Shown: positions 49,349-58,820, numbered from the stretch's first letter. The stretch is DNA of 64,000 nucleotides from Streptomyces melanogenes (GCF_014649795.1 NZ_BMTS01000022.1:1-64000), one strand, 5' to 3'. Translations and numbers: made by a program. The notes: generated by a model not told the origin, from the sequence alone.

Positions 49349-50323
49349 GTGCTCGGAGCGATAGGCCTGGACGAGACGCAGGAGTCGGCGTACCGGACGC
49401 TGGTGGCGCTGGGCGCGGCCGAGGTCGCCGACCTCGCGCACCGGCTCGCGCTGCCCGAGCCCGACACGGAACGGGCGCTGCGCCGCCTGGAGCGCCAGGG
49501 CCTGGCCGCCCAGTCCTCGGCCCGCACCGGGCGGTGGGTGGCGGCCCCGCCCGGCGTCGCGCTCGGCGCCCTGCTCACCCAGCAGCGCCACGAGCTGGAG
49601 CAGGCGGAGCTGGCGGCCGCGCTGCTCGCCGAGGAGTACCGGGCGGAGGCAGCCGAGCCCGCCGTGCACGACCTGGTGGAGGTGGTGACCGGCGCGTCCG
49701 CCGTCGCCCACCGCTTCCACCAGCTCCAGCTCGGCGCGACCGACGAGGTGTGCGCGCTGGTCACCGGCAATCCGATCGCGGTGACCGGGATGGACAACGA
49801 GTCCGAGGAGCGGGCCGCGACCCGGGGGGTCGTCTACCGGGTGGTCATCGAGCGCGAGGTGCTGGCCCTGCCCGCCGGGATCACCGAGGTCACGGCGGCG
49901 CTCGGGCGCGACGAGCAGGTGCGCACGGTCGACCGGGTGCCCACCAAGCTGGTGGTGGCCGACCGGAGCCTGGCGATGGTGCCGCTGACCGGACGGGACG
50001 CCGAGCCCGCCGCCCTGGTGGTGCACGCCAGCGGCCTCCTGGAGTCCCTGATGGGCCTCTTCGAGGCGGTGTGGCGGGACGCGCTGCCGCTGCGGCTCGC
50101 GGGCACGGCGGTACGGGAGGAGTCGTCCGGCCCCGACGCGACCGACCTGGAGGTCCTGTCGCTGCTGCTGGCCGGGATGACGGACGCGAGCGTGGCCAAA
50201 CAGCTCGATCTGGGGCTGCGGACGGTACAGCGCCGGGTGAAGGGCCTGATGGAGCTGACGGGCGTCACCACCCGGCTCCAGCTGGGCTGGCACGCGTACG
50301 AGCGCGGCTGGGTGGCCCGGTAG
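49349..50323 (+). CDS. TrmB/LuxR-type helix-turn-helix regulator
   Basis: The protein has 324 aa. An N-terminal TrmB-like winged helix (LDETQESAYRTLVALGAAEVADLAHRL, RALRRLERQGL) is followed by a sensor-like middle and a C-terminal LuxR helix-turn-helix (DLEVLSLLLAGMTDASVAKQLDLGLRTVQRRVKGL). This two-ended arrangement is common in Streptomyces, often next to S8 proteases. Being divergent from the protease gene, it is the probable regulator. GTG 49349 is the start. Confidence 0.88.
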   Translation: MLGAIGLDETQESAYRTLVALGAAEVADLAHRLALPEPDTERALRRLERQGLAAQSSARTGRWVAAPPGVALGALLTQQRHELEQAELAAALLAEEYRAEAAEPAVHDLVEVVTGASAVAHRFHQLQLGATDEVCALVTGNPIAVTGMDNESEERAATRGVVYRVVIEREVLALPAGITEVTAALGRDEQVRTVDRVPTKLVVADRSLAMVPLTGRDAEPAALVVHASGLLESLMGLFEAVWRDALPLRLAGTAVREESSGPDATDLEVLSLLLAGMTDASVAKQLDLGLRTVQRRVKGLMELTGVTTRLQLGWHAYERGWVAR

Positions 50324-50416
50324 CGGCCGGGCGGCGGGGGCGTGATCCGGCCGGATGCGGGGCCGGGGGCCGGGCCCGGACCTGCGGAGACGTTCTCTTT
50401 ACTGCACGCTGGGCAG

Positions 50417-50899
50417 GTGGGCGTGTGGCAGCTCCTGGAGATGGGCCTGGTGATGCTCCTCGGGCTGCTCGGCGTGCTGGTGCCCGGGGTGCCCGGGCTT
50501 GCGATCGTGTGGGCCGCCGTGGCGTGGTGGGCTCTGAGCGACGCCACCGGCACGGCCTGGGCGGTCCTGGCAGGGGCGACGGGCCTGCTGCTGCTCGCCC
50601 AGTCCCTCAAGCTGGTCATGCCGCCCCGGCGCCTCAAGGCGGCCGGCGCGCCCCGGCGCTCCCTGCTGACCGGCGGCGTCGCGGCCATCGCCGGGTTCTT
50701 CCTGCTCCCGGTGGTCGGCGGGATCCTGGGCTTCCTGGGCGGTCTCTACGGGGCCGAGCGGGTGCGGCTCGGCAGCCACGGGGCGGGCTGGACCTCGGCC
50801 CGTACGGTGCTGCGGTCCGGCGGGTACTCGGTCCTGGTGGAGCTCTTCGCGTGCCTGCTGGTGGTGGGCGCGTGGGTGGGCGTGGCGATCTGGGCCTGA
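50417..50899 (+). CDS. DUF456 membrane protein
   Basis: The protein has 160 aa with four to five hydrophobic segments and the DUF456 pattern (LGVLVPGVPGLAIVWAAVAWW, GGVAAIAGFFLLPVVGGILGFLGGLYGAE). The function of the family is unknown. GTG 50417 is chosen because the domain begins immediately; GTG 50423 and an upstream ATG at 50342 remain possible. Confidence 0.85.
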   Translation: MGVWQLLEMGLVMLLGLLGVLVPGVPGLAIVWAAVAWWALSDATGTAWAVLAGATGLLLLAQSLKLVMPPRRLKAAGAPRRSLLTGGVAAIAGFFLLPVVGGILGFLGGLYGAERVRLGSHGAGWTSARTVLRSGGYSVLVELFACLLVVGAWVGVAIWA

Positions 50900-51002
50900 G
50901 CCGGTGCGTCCCGGCCGAGGTGAGGACGTAGGTCGTACGGCCCGGGCGCTCTGGTTCCCGGAGCCGATGACCTTCGGCGGGTACGCGTGTGACGCTGGGG
51001 CC

Positions 51003-51374
51003 ATGACCGAATTCAGCGCGGCCGAGCGCGCGTACCTGAAGTCCCAGCGGCTGGGGCGGCTGGCGACCGTGGACCCCAAGGGCCAGCCGCAGGCGAACCC
51101 GGTCGGGTTCTTCCCGCAGGACGACGGCACGATCCTGATCGGCGGCTACGCCCTCGGCACCACCAAGAAGTGGCGCAACCTGCTGGCGAACCCGAGGCTC
51201 GCGCTGGTCGTGGACGACGTGGTGAGCGTACGGCCCTGGCGGGTGCGGGGCGTGGAGATCCGGGGCGAGGCCGAACTGCTCACCGGGCCGCACGAGTTGG
51301 GCCCGCACTTCAGCGAGGAGCTGATCCGGATCCGGCCGCGGAAGATCCACAGCTGGGGGCTGGAGGACGCCTGA
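51003..51374 (+). CDS. PPOX-class F420-dependent oxidoreductase-like protein
   Basis: The protein has 123 aa. It shows the split-barrel flavin/F420-binding pattern: LGRLATVDPKGQPQANPVGF, ILIGGYALGTTKKWRNLLANPRLALVVDDV and GVEIRGEAELL. Actinomycete members use F420 or heme-like ligands in reductive reactions of unknown substrates. The ATG at 51003 gives the usual length. It is convergent with the MarR gene (1-bp gap). Confidence 0.88.
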   Translation: MTEFSAAERAYLKSQRLGRLATVDPKGQPQANPVGFFPQDDGTILIGGYALGTTKKWRNLLANPRLALVVDDVVSVRPWRVRGVEIRGEAELLTGPHELGPHFSEELIRIRPRKIHSWGLEDA

Positions 51375-51375
51375 A

Positions 51376-51831
51376 CTACGCCCGGCTCGCCGGGTCGGAG
51401 CCGTCGTGGGCCACCTCGGCGAGGCGGCGCAGCAGCGGGCCGAGCGCGACGACCGCCCTGGCCTCCTCGGCGCCGAGCGCGCCGAGCCGCCAGGCCAGCA
51501 CCTCGGCCTCGGCGCGGGCGGCGTCCACCAGGGCGCGGGCGCCCTGTTCGGTGAGGACGATCCGGGCGGCCCGGCCGTCCGTGGGGTCGCTCTCGCGCAG
51601 CACGAGCCCGGTCGACTCCAGCCCCGCGACCGCCGAGGTGGCGGTCGGCTGGGAGCACGGCACCCGGGCCGCGAGCTCGCCGATGCGGGCGGGCCCGCTC
51701 TCGGCGAGCAGCGAGAGCACCACTATCTGGGTGGGCTGGATCCCGTCGGCCGGGGCGGCCCGGCGCAGACTGCGCAGCAACCGGTGCAGCGAGATCACCA
51801 GTTGCAGCGCCGCATCGTCGTCGATGATCAT
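51376..51831 (-). CDS. MarR-family transcriptional regulator
   Basis: The protein has 151 aa. The MarR winged helix is evident: TQIVVLSLLAESGPARIGELAARVPCSQPTATSAVAGLESTGLV then DGRAARIVLTEQG, with terminal helices for dimerisation. It lies 33 bp after the asparagine synthase gene on the same strand and may respond to a small ligand; targets are unknown. Confidence 0.9.
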   Translation of the reverse strand: MIIDDDAALQLVISLHRLLRSLRRAAPADGIQPTQIVVLSLLAESGPARIGELAARVPCSQPTATSAVAGLESTGLVLRESDPTDGRAARIVLTEQGARALVDAARAEAEVLAWRLGALGAEEARAVVALGPLLRRLAEVAHDGSDPASRA

Positions 51832-51864
51832 CGCCCGTCCGTCGCCCCCCGCACCGCATCCAGG

Positions 51865-53706
51865 TCAGGCGAGTGTAATCCTCGGCGCGTACATGTCGAA
51901 CCAGACGGCCAGGTCGAGGGCGTGCTCCAGCCCGCTGCGGGCGGCCTGGGTGGTCTGCGGGGCCGCCTCGCGCACGGCGGCCGACAGGCGCCCCGGGTCG
52001 ACGAGTTGGAAGACGGGGTGCCCGCTGCGGGCCAGCAGGTCCTTGCCGTGCTCCTGGAGGGCGGCGGCGTACTTCGGGTCCTGCGTCGAGGGGTACGGGC
52101 TCTTGACCCGGTCGTAGACCGACCGGGGCAGCACGTCCGCCGCCGGCTCGCGCAGCAGGCTCTTCTCACGCCCGTCGAAGGACTTCAGCGCCCAGGGCGC
52201 GTTGTACACGTACTCGACGAGCCGGTGGTCGCAGAACGGCACCCGCACCTCCAGCCCCACGGCCATGCTGGCGCGGTCCTTGCGGTCGAGCAGCATCCGG
52301 ACGAACCGCGTGAGGTGCAGATGGCTCATCACCCGCATCCGGTACTCCGACCCGCTCTCCCCGTCGAGGCGTTCGACCCCGGCGGCGGCCGTGTCGTAGC
52401 TGTCCTGGACGAACGCGGGCAGGTCGAGGGCGGCGGTGACCTCGGGCCGCAGCAGGGAGGTGCCGTCGCCGAAGTCCTGGTCGTGGTGGACGAGCCAGGG
52501 GAAGGTGCGGGCGGTGCGGGCCTGTTCGCTGAAGAACTGCCGGTAGCCGCCGAAGACCTCGTCGGCGGACTCGCCGGAGAGCGCGACCGTCGAGTGCTCG
52601 CGCACCGCCTGGAAGAGCAGGTGCAGCGAGGTGTCGAGGTCGCCGAGGCCGGTGGGCAGGTCGCGGGCGCGGACCACCCGGGCGCGCAGCTCCGGGTCGG
52701 CCAGGGCGTGCGCGTCGAGGACGATGTCGCGGTGCCGGGTCCCGGCCGCGCGCGCCACGTCGTGGGCGTACGGGCTGTCGGGGGTGGGGCGCAGGACATC
52801 GGCCACGAAGTTCTCGGTGCGGCCGACGAAGTCCACCGAGAAGCTGCGGACGCGCTCGCCCTCGGCGGCGAGGCGGCGGGCGGCGAGCGCGGTCAGCGCC
52901 GAGGAGTCGAGGCCGCCGGAGAGCAGGACGCAGCGCGGCACGTCGGCGACGAGCTGGCGGCGGACGATGTCGTCGAGCAGCTCCCGTACGCGGGCGACGG
53001 TGTCCGCGCGGCCGTCCTCGTGCGGCCGGGTCCGCAGCGACCAGTAGACGTGCCGGCGCAGCCCGCCCCGGTCGACGGTGACGACGGTGCCCGGCTCGAC
53101 CTCGCGCATCCCGTCCCAGACGGCGTGGCCGGGCGTGCGCACGGTGACGAACAGCTCGCGCAGGCCGTCGGCGCCGACCGAGCGGCGGGCCAGCGGGTTG
53201 GCGAGGACGGCCTTGGGCTCGGAGCCGAAGAGCACGCCGTCGGCGGTCTCGTAGTAGTAGAACGGCTTGATGCCCATCCGGTCGCGGATCATCACCAGGC
53301 GCTGCTTCGGCTCGTCCCAGACGGCGAACGCATACATCCCGTTGAGCCGGTCGGCGACGGCCTCGCCCCACTCCAGATAGCCGCGCAGCACGACCTCGGT
53401 GTCGGACTCGGTGGCGAACCGGTGGCCCCGGGCGGCCAGTTCGGCGCGTAACTCGGTGAAGTTGTACGTCTCCCCCGAGTAGACCAGGACGACGCTTCCC
53501 TCGTCGGTGCGGGCGGTCATGGGCTGGCGGCCGCCCGGCAGGTCGATGATGGCGAGCCTGCGGTGGCCGAGGGCGGCGGGACCGGAGATCCAGGTGCCCC
53601 GGTCGTCGGGGCCCCGGCAGTCCATCGTCTCGGTCATCGCGTCGACGGTGGCCCGCTCGGTCCGCAGCTCGCGGTCGAAGGAGATCCAGCCGGTGATGCC
53701 ACACAT
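51865..53706 (-). CDS. asnB: asparagine synthase (glutamine-hydrolysing)
   Basis: The protein has 613 aa. The class II amidotransferase nucleophile Cys2 (MCGITGW) fixes the start at 53706, with GGGAGG upstream. Glutaminase residues (CRGPDDRG, VYSGETYNF) and the synthetase PP-loop CVLLSGGLDSSALTAL and SGESADEVFGGY are present. It makes Asn, or an analogous amide, from Gln and ATP; such enzymes also work in biosynthetic clusters, but this copy has an ordinary setting between MarR and antiporter genes. Confidence 0.93.
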   Translation of the reverse strand: MCGITGWISFDRELRTERATVDAMTETMDCRGPDDRGTWISGPAALGHRRLAIIDLPGGRQPMTARTDEGSVVLVYSGETYNFTELRAELAARGHRFATESDTEVVLRGYLEWGEAVADRLNGMYAFAVWDEPKQRLVMIRDRMGIKPFYYYETADGVLFGSEPKAVLANPLARRSVGADGLRELFVTVRTPGHAVWDGMREVEPGTVVTVDRGGLRRHVYWSLRTRPHEDGRADTVARVRELLDDIVRRQLVADVPRCVLLSGGLDSSALTALAARRLAAEGERVRSFSVDFVGRTENFVADVLRPTPDSPYAHDVARAAGTRHRDIVLDAHALADPELRARVVRARDLPTGLGDLDTSLHLLFQAVREHSTVALSGESADEVFGGYRQFFSEQARTARTFPWLVHHDQDFGDGTSLLRPEVTAALDLPAFVQDSYDTAAAGVERLDGESGSEYRMRVMSHLHLTRFVRMLLDRKDRASMAVGLEVRVPFCDHRLVEYVYNAPWALKSFDGREKSLLREPAADVLPRSVYDRVKSPYPSTQDPKYAAALQEHGKDLLARSGHPVFQLVDPGRLSAAVREAAPQTTQAARSGLEHALDLAVWFDMYAPRITLA

Positions 53707-53855
53707 GGGATGCCTCCCGCTCTCCGGCCGGGCGGGGATCCCGGCCGACCAAGATGTATCCAGCATCTATATTTTGATCGTGCGTCATCGGCCCGGGGCG
53801 CGTCAACACGGCGGCGGGCGGGGCGGCTTGGGAGCGTCGTGTTCCGGCCGTCGGG

Positions 53856-54953
53856 TCAGGGGCTGACCGCGAGCACCAGATATCCGGCGAAGAGGGCCAG
53901 GTGGACGCCGCCCTGCATCGGGGTCGCGCGGCCCGGGACGACGGTGAGGATGCCCACGCCCACGGTGAGCGCGAGCAGCACCATGTGGCTGGCGCCGAGC
54001 CCCAGGACCAGCGGCCCGGACAGCCAGACCGAGGCCAGCGCGACGGCCGGGATGGTCAGCCCGATGCTCGCCATCGCCGAGCCGAGCGCCAGGTTGAGGC
54101 TCGTCTGCACCCGGTCGCGGGCGGCGGCCCGGGAGGCGGCGATGGTCTCGGGCAGCAGCACGAGCAGGGCGATGACCACGCCGACGACGGAGGCGGGCAG
54201 CCCGGCGGCGGCCACCCCGCGCTCGATGGTCGGCGAGACGCCCTTGGCGAGGCCGACGACCGCGACCAGGGCCACCCCGAGCAGCCCCACGCTGATCAGC
54301 GCGGTGCGGGCGGACGGCGGGTCGGCGTGCTCCTCGTCGAGCACCTCGCCCTGCTGGGTGACGGGCAGGAAGTAGTCGCGGTGGCGCACGGTCTGGGTGG
54401 CGACGAACAGCCCGTACAGCGCCACCGAGGCGAGGGCGGCGAAGACGAGCTGCGCGGTGGAGAACTCCGGGCCCGGCTTGCTGGTGGTGAAGGTCGGCAG
54501 GACCAGGCTGAGCCCGGCGAGCGTGGTGACCGTGGCGAAGGCGGCGCCGGTGCCCTCGGGGTTGAAGACGGCCAGTCTGCGCCGGAGCGCGCCGATGAGG
54601 AGGCAGACACCGACGATCCCGTTGCAGGTGATCATCACGGCGGCGAAGACGGTGTCGCGGGCGAGCGTGGCGTTCTTGTCGCCGCCGTCCGACATCAGGG
54701 TGACGATCAGCGCGACCTCGATGATCGTCACGGCGACCGCGAGCACGAGTGAGCCGAACGGCTCGCCCACCCGGTGCGCCACGACCTCCGCGTGGTGCAC
54801 CGCCGCCAGCACCGCGCCCGCCAGGAAGCAGGCCACCAGCGCGACCAGGCCCGAGGGCAGCGACCGCCCCCAGGTGAACGCGAGCAGCACCAGGGCGAGC
54901 GCCGGCACGAGCGCCGACCACCGGTCCAGGGGGACGCGGGCGAGACGGATCAT
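53856..54953 (-). CDS. calcium/proton antiporter (ChaA/CaCA family)
   Basis: The protein has 365 aa with about eleven hydrophobic segments. The two alpha-repeat regions are recognisable: VAVTIIEVALIVTLM with acidic Glu in the first half and VVIALLVLLPETIAASRAA...SLNLALGSAMASIGLTIP in the second. It exchanges Ca2+ or Na+ for protons at the membrane. ATG 54953 starts the protein. Confidence 0.9.
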   Translation of the reverse strand: MIRLARVPLDRWSALVPALALVLLAFTWGRSLPSGLVALVACFLAGAVLAAVHHAEVVAHRVGEPFGSLVLAVAVTIIEVALIVTLMSDGGDKNATLARDTVFAAVMITCNGIVGVCLLIGALRRRLAVFNPEGTGAAFATVTTLAGLSLVLPTFTTSKPGPEFSTAQLVFAALASVALYGLFVATQTVRHRDYFLPVTQQGEVLDEEHADPPSARTALISVGLLGVALVAVVGLAKGVSPTIERGVAAAGLPASVVGVVIALLVLLPETIAASRAAARDRVQTSLNLALGSAMASIGLTIPAVALASVWLSGPLVLGLGASHMVLLALTVGVGILTVVPGRATPMQGGVHLALFAGYLVLAVSP

Positions 54954-55009
54954 GTACCGACGTTCCCAGACGGGGGCGGGGTGCGCGCGTCGGCCGAGGC
55001 CGTACGGCC

Positions 55010-56389
55010 CTATGCGGTCGCGCTCAGGTGCCGATGGGCGTACGAGCGCCAGGGGCGCCAGAGTTCGGCCTCCTCGTCGAAGCCGACGTCCGGCTCGCCC
55101 AGCGCCCGCATGCGGATCTCCGCGATCGTGCGGGCGTCGAGGCCCGGCAGGGTGTGCAGGGTCCGTACCGCCTCCTCGCGGTCGGCGCCCGCGTCGAGGC
55201 GCAGGGTGCCGTCCGCGAGCGCGGTGGTGAGCGCGGCCAGGGCCGGATCCGGGTGGGCGGCGAGCGTGCCGGGCTCCGGGAAGAGGTGGGTGAGCTCGCC
55301 GCACGGCACGTCGAGCCGCTTCCCGTACGCCTCGGTCAGCTCCCCCGCCGCCTCCCGGCCCACCAGCGCCCGTACCGCGTACTCGTCCGGGTCCGCCGCC
55401 CCCGGCGAGCGCACCCCGGGCCGGGCCGCGACCAGCGGGGCGAGCCGGGGGGCGGCCGCCAGGCGCTCGTCCACCGCGTACGGGTCGGCGTCCAGGTCGA
55501 AGAGGCGGCGCAGCCGCTGCACGGCGGTGGTGAGGTCGCGCAGGTCGGTGAGGTGGATCCGGGCCTCCAGCCAGCCGCCCCGGCGCGGGCGCGCCTCGTC
55601 GACGGCCACGATGCCGGTGCCGTACGGCAGCCGCAGGGTGCGGCGGTAGGTGCGCGCGCCCGGCTCGCCGGTCATCTCCTCTACCCCGGCGACGGCCTCC
55701 TCGGCGAGCAGGTCGAAGACCGCCCGCGCCGCGTACGGGCCCCGGTGCGCGAGCCGCAGCGGGATCCCGGCGGCGAAGGCGGCCGAGCCGCGTCCGGTCC
55801 TCGTCCCGGACTCCTCGCGCAGGGCGCTGGGCGTACGGGCGTAGATCTGCCGGATGGTGTCGTTGAACTGCCGCACGCTGGCGAACCCGGCCGCGAAGGC
55901 GATGTCGGTGACCGGCAGCCCGGTGGTCTGGAGCAGCACCCGGGCGGTGTGGGCGCGCTGGGCGCGGGCGAGGGCGACCGGGCCCGCGCCGAGCTCCGCG
56001 GTGAGCTGGCGCTGGACCTGCCGGGTGCTGTACCCGAGCCGCACCGCGAGGCCGGGGACGCCCTCGCGGTCCACCACGCCGTCGCCGATCAGCCGGACGG
56101 CGCGGCCCACCACGTCGGCGCGGACGTTCCACTCCGCCGAGCCGGGCACCGCGTCGGGGCGGCAGCGGCGGCAGGCGCGGAAGCCGTGGCCCTGGGCGGC
56201 GGCCGCCGTCGGGAAGAAGCGGACGTTCTTGCGCTTGGGGGTCACGGCCGGGCAGCTGGGGCGGCAGTAGATGCCGGTGGTCGACACAGCGAAGAAGAAC
56301 TCGCCGTCGAAGCGGGCGTCCCGGCTGCTGACGGCTTCGTACCGGGTCTCGTCGGTCTCGTACGTCTGGGTCTCTTCGTACGTGGTCAC
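55010..56389 (-). CDS. Ada-AlkA-type protein with altered glycosylase active-site region
   Basis: The protein has 459 aa. The N-terminal Ada zinc-site domain has GIYCRPSCPAVTPKRKNVRFF...ACRRCRP, followed by an AraC helix-turn-helix (VPGLAVRLGYSTRQVQRQLTAELG) and an AlkA N-terminal plus HhH-glycosylase body. The usual LPGIGPWTA(E)Y reads LPGLDARTIAEI, and the stretch that carries the catalytic Asp appears shortened (MRALGEPDVGFDEEAELWRPW). It could be a regulator of alkylation response that has lost base excision. GTG 56389 is the start. Confidence 0.8.
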   Translation of the reverse strand: MTTYEETQTYETDETRYEAVSSRDARFDGEFFFAVSTTGIYCRPSCPAVTPKRKNVRFFPTAAAAQGHGFRACRRCRPDAVPGSAEWNVRADVVGRAVRLIGDGVVDREGVPGLAVRLGYSTRQVQRQLTAELGAGPVALARAQRAHTARVLLQTTGLPVTDIAFAAGFASVRQFNDTIRQIYARTPSALREESGTRTGRGSAAFAAGIPLRLAHRGPYAARAVFDLLAEEAVAGVEEMTGEPGARTYRRTLRLPYGTGIVAVDEARPRRGGWLEARIHLTDLRDLTTAVQRLRRLFDLDADPYAVDERLAAAPRLAPLVAARPGVRSPGAADPDEYAVRALVGREAAGELTEAYGKRLDVPCGELTHLFPEPGTLAAHPDPALAALTTALADGTLRLDAGADREEAVRTLHTLPGLDARTIAEIRMRALGEPDVGFDEEAELWRPWRSYAHRHLSATA

Positions 56390-56475
56390 ACGTCCAGTGT
56401 GCGCGAGGCCGGGCGGTTCGACTCGCGGGATTCGGACACGGCGCTCGCGGCGCCGTGTCCGAATCCCCGGGGCCG

Positions 56476-57615
56476 TCAGCGGCCGCCGCCCCGCTTGGCC
56501 GCGTAGTTCGCGCGGCCCTCGGCCGACTTGATGCGCCAGTCGCGGCGGATCTCGTTGCGCAGGCGCGCGTCGGTCTTGGCGACGATCCGCCGGTTCTCGC
56601 GGATCAGCTTGCGGTAGCTCTCCAGGCGCCGCTCGGCAAGCGAGCCGTCCTCGATCGCCGCGAGCACCGCGCACCCCGGCTCCGCCTCGTGGGCGCAGTC
56701 GTGGAAGCGGCACTGCCCGGACAGCTCCTCGATCTCCGCGAAGACCTGCCCGACGCCGCTCTCGGCGTCCCAGAGGCCGACCCCGCGCAGCCCCGGTGTG
56801 TCGATGAGGACGCCGCCGCCGGGCAGAGCGAGCAGATTGCGGGTCGTGGTGGTGTGCCGGCCCTTGCCGTCGACGTCCCGGATGGCCTGCACCTCCATCA
56901 CGTCCGCGCCGAGCAGCGCGTTGGCCAGCGTCGACTTGCCCGCGCCGGACTGGCCGAGCAGCACGCTGGTGCCGCCCGAGACGATCGCCCGCAGCACCTC
57001 GACGCCGTCCCCGGTCGCCGAGCTGACGGGCAGGACCTGGACGCCGGGCGCGGCGGTCTCCACGTCCTGGACCAGGTAGGACAGCCCGACCGGGTCGGGC
57101 ACCAGGTCGGCCTTGGTGAGGACGACGAGCGGCTGCGCGCCCGACTCCCACGCCAGGGCCAGGAACCGCTCGATCCGCCCGAGGTCCAGCTCGGCCGCGA
57201 GCGAGACCGCGATGATCGCGTGGTCCACGTTGGCCGCGAGGATCTGCCCCTCGGACCGGTTGGAGGAGGTGTTGCGTACGAAGGCGGTGCGGCGCGGCAG
57301 GTACGCGCGGACGAACCGGGGGTCGCCGGCGGGTTCGACGGCGGCCCAGTCACCGGTGCAGACGACCCGCATCGGGTCGTGCGGGGTGACGAAGGCGGTG
57401 TCGGCGCGCAGCAGCCCGCCGGCGGTGACGATGTCGCACTGGCCCCGGTCGACGCGGACGACGCGGCCGGGCAGGAGGCCCTGGTCGGCGTAGGGCGCGA
57501 AGGCGGCGGCCCAGTCGTCGTCCCAGCCGTAGGGAGACAGGGCGTGCGCGGTGGAGGACTGCTGCGAGGACGACTGCTGGGAAGCAGAGGAGGAAGACAA
57601 GGGGAGACCCTTCAC
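56476..57615 (-). CDS. rsgA: ribosome small-subunit-dependent GTPase RsgA
   Basis: The protein has 379 aa. After a Ser-rich leader it shows the OB-fold, then a circularly permuted GTPase: G4 LTKADL, G1 LLGQSGAGKSTLAN, G3 LIDTPGLRG, and the zinc-binding region CRFHDCAHEAEPGC. It helps 30S subunit maturation. GTG 57615 is taken as start. A 23-codon frame with a strong RBS ends 27 bases upstream. Confidence 0.92.
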   Translation of the reverse strand: MKGLPLSSSSASQQSSSQQSSTAHALSPYGWDDDWAAAFAPYADQGLLPGRVVRVDRGQCDIVTAGGLLRADTAFVTPHDPMRVVCTGDWAAVEPAGDPRFVRAYLPRRTAFVRNTSSNRSEGQILAANVDHAIIAVSLAAELDLGRIERFLALAWESGAQPLVVLTKADLVPDPVGLSYLVQDVETAAPGVQVLPVSSATGDGVEVLRAIVSGGTSVLLGQSGAGKSTLANALLGADVMEVQAIRDVDGKGRHTTTTRNLLALPGGGVLIDTPGLRGVGLWDAESGVGQVFAEIEELSGQCRFHDCAHEAEPGCAVLAAIEDGSLAERRLESYRKLIRENRRIVAKTDARLRNEIRRDWRIKSAEGRANYAAKRGGGR

Positions 57616-57642
57616 AAGGGTGGCCCCGGCGGTGCGTTGGGT

Positions 57643-57714
57643 TCAGCCGGCGGCCACGGGAGTGGAATGGATGTGCTTCTGGATGAGGGCAGCGCCCATC
57701 GCAATGACAGCCAT
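57643..57714 (-). CDS. 23-aa ORF directly upstream of rsgA
   Basis: This is a 23-codon frame beginning MAVIAMGAALIQKHIHS and ending in TPVAAG. A very good ribosome site (GGGAGG) lies eight bases before ATG 57714, much better than that of rsgA, and it ends 27 bases before the rsgA GTG. It may be a leader peptide controlling rsgA translation or a small protein. No match is known to me. Confidence 0.5.
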   Translation of the reverse strand: MAVIAMGAALIQKHIHSTPVAAG

Positions 57715-57833
57715 CGGTCACACCTCCCGGGTCGATCTCACAGCCGGAGTACGTCGGCCAACGGCCACCGTACGGAACGCAGTCACCATAACGCCGGGCC
57801 CCGACCCCGGCCAACTGATTTGTTCGCGCCCGT

Positions 57834-58820
57834 TCACCACTCCCCCGCCAGCGCCAGCAGTCGGTCCCGTACGCGCGTGACTTGGGGGTTGTCGGGGGCG
57901 CCGGGGCGCTGGACCAGGTACGCGGTGTTGATCGGCGCGTCCTCGGGTTCGAGCAGGGCGACCAGGCGGCCCGCGTCGAGGTCGGCGCGGCACAGGTAGC
58001 GGGGCAGGACCGTGAAGCCCGCGCCCGCCGTCACGGCGGCCAGGACGCCGCGCAGGTCGGGGACGGTGAGCGCGGCCTCGCCGCTGAGGCGGCGGCCGAA
58101 GACGTGGCGCCAGTAGCGGCGGGCGATGGGCAGGTCCTCGGCGTACGTCACCAGGGGCACCCCGGCCAGCGCGGCCGGGCCGTCCGCCGCCACGTGCCCG
58201 GCGCCGATCCGCCGAGCCCACTGGGGCGCGGCCACCAGCACGAACTCCTCGTCGGCCAGCGGTACGGCGGTCAGGGTGCGCCCGCGCGGCCGCACGGTCG
58301 AGACCACCAGGTCGTGGCGGCCCGCGCGCAGCCCGTCGAGCAGCTCGTCGGAGAGGCCGGTGACGACGTGCAGCCGCAGCCCGTCCGCGACCAGCGGCGC
58401 GAGCGCGGGCAGCGCGGTGACGCAGAGGAACTCGGCCGGTCCGGCCAGGTGCACGGGCTGCGCGGGCGCGCCGTCGCCGGGGCCCCGGTCGGCGACGGCC
58501 GCGAGCGCGTCGAGCGGGGCGGCGACGCGGGCGGCGAGGTCGTCGGCGTACGGCGTCGGGGCCACTCCGCGCGGCAGCCGCTCGAACAGCTCCCGCCCGA
58601 GCTGCCGCTCCAGGGCGCGGATCTGCGTGGTGACGGTCGGCTGGGACAGGCTCAGCAGCCGCGCGGCGGCGGTGAAGCTGCCGGTGCGGTGGACGGCGAG
58701 GAAGGTGCGCAGGTGGGTGAGGTCGAGGGGGGCGTGGGGGCGGGCGGGGCGGTCCGGGGCGGGCGGGCCCGGGCGGTGGGGCGATGGCGCGGCCGACCCA
58801 TTCGGTTTTCTATCCGTCAC
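57834..58820 (-). CDS. LysR-family transcriptional regulator
   Basis: The protein has 328 aa. The N-terminal helix-turn-helix is at about 33-92 (LTHLRTFLAVHRTGSFTAAARLLSLSQPTVTTQIRALERQLG), preceded by a Pro-rich leader; the effector domain follows (VLVAAPQWARRIG, VTAGAGFTVLPRYL). GTG 58820 is the start. The target is unknown; the neighbours do not suggest one. Confidence 0.9.
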   Translation of the reverse strand: MTDRKPNGSAAPSPHRPGPPAPDRPARPHAPLDLTHLRTFLAVHRTGSFTAAARLLSLSQPTVTTQIRALERQLGRELFERLPRGVAPTPYADDLAARVAAPLDALAAVADRGPGDGAPAQPVHLAGPAEFLCVTALPALAPLVADGLRLHVVTGLSDELLDGLRAGRHDLVVSTVRPRGRTLTAVPLADEEFVLVAAPQWARRIGAGHVAADGPAALAGVPLVTYAEDLPIARRYWRHVFGRRLSGEAALTVPDLRGVLAAVTAGAGFTVLPRYLCRADLDAGRLVALLEPEDAPINTAYLVQRPGAPDNPQVTRVRDRLLALAGEW

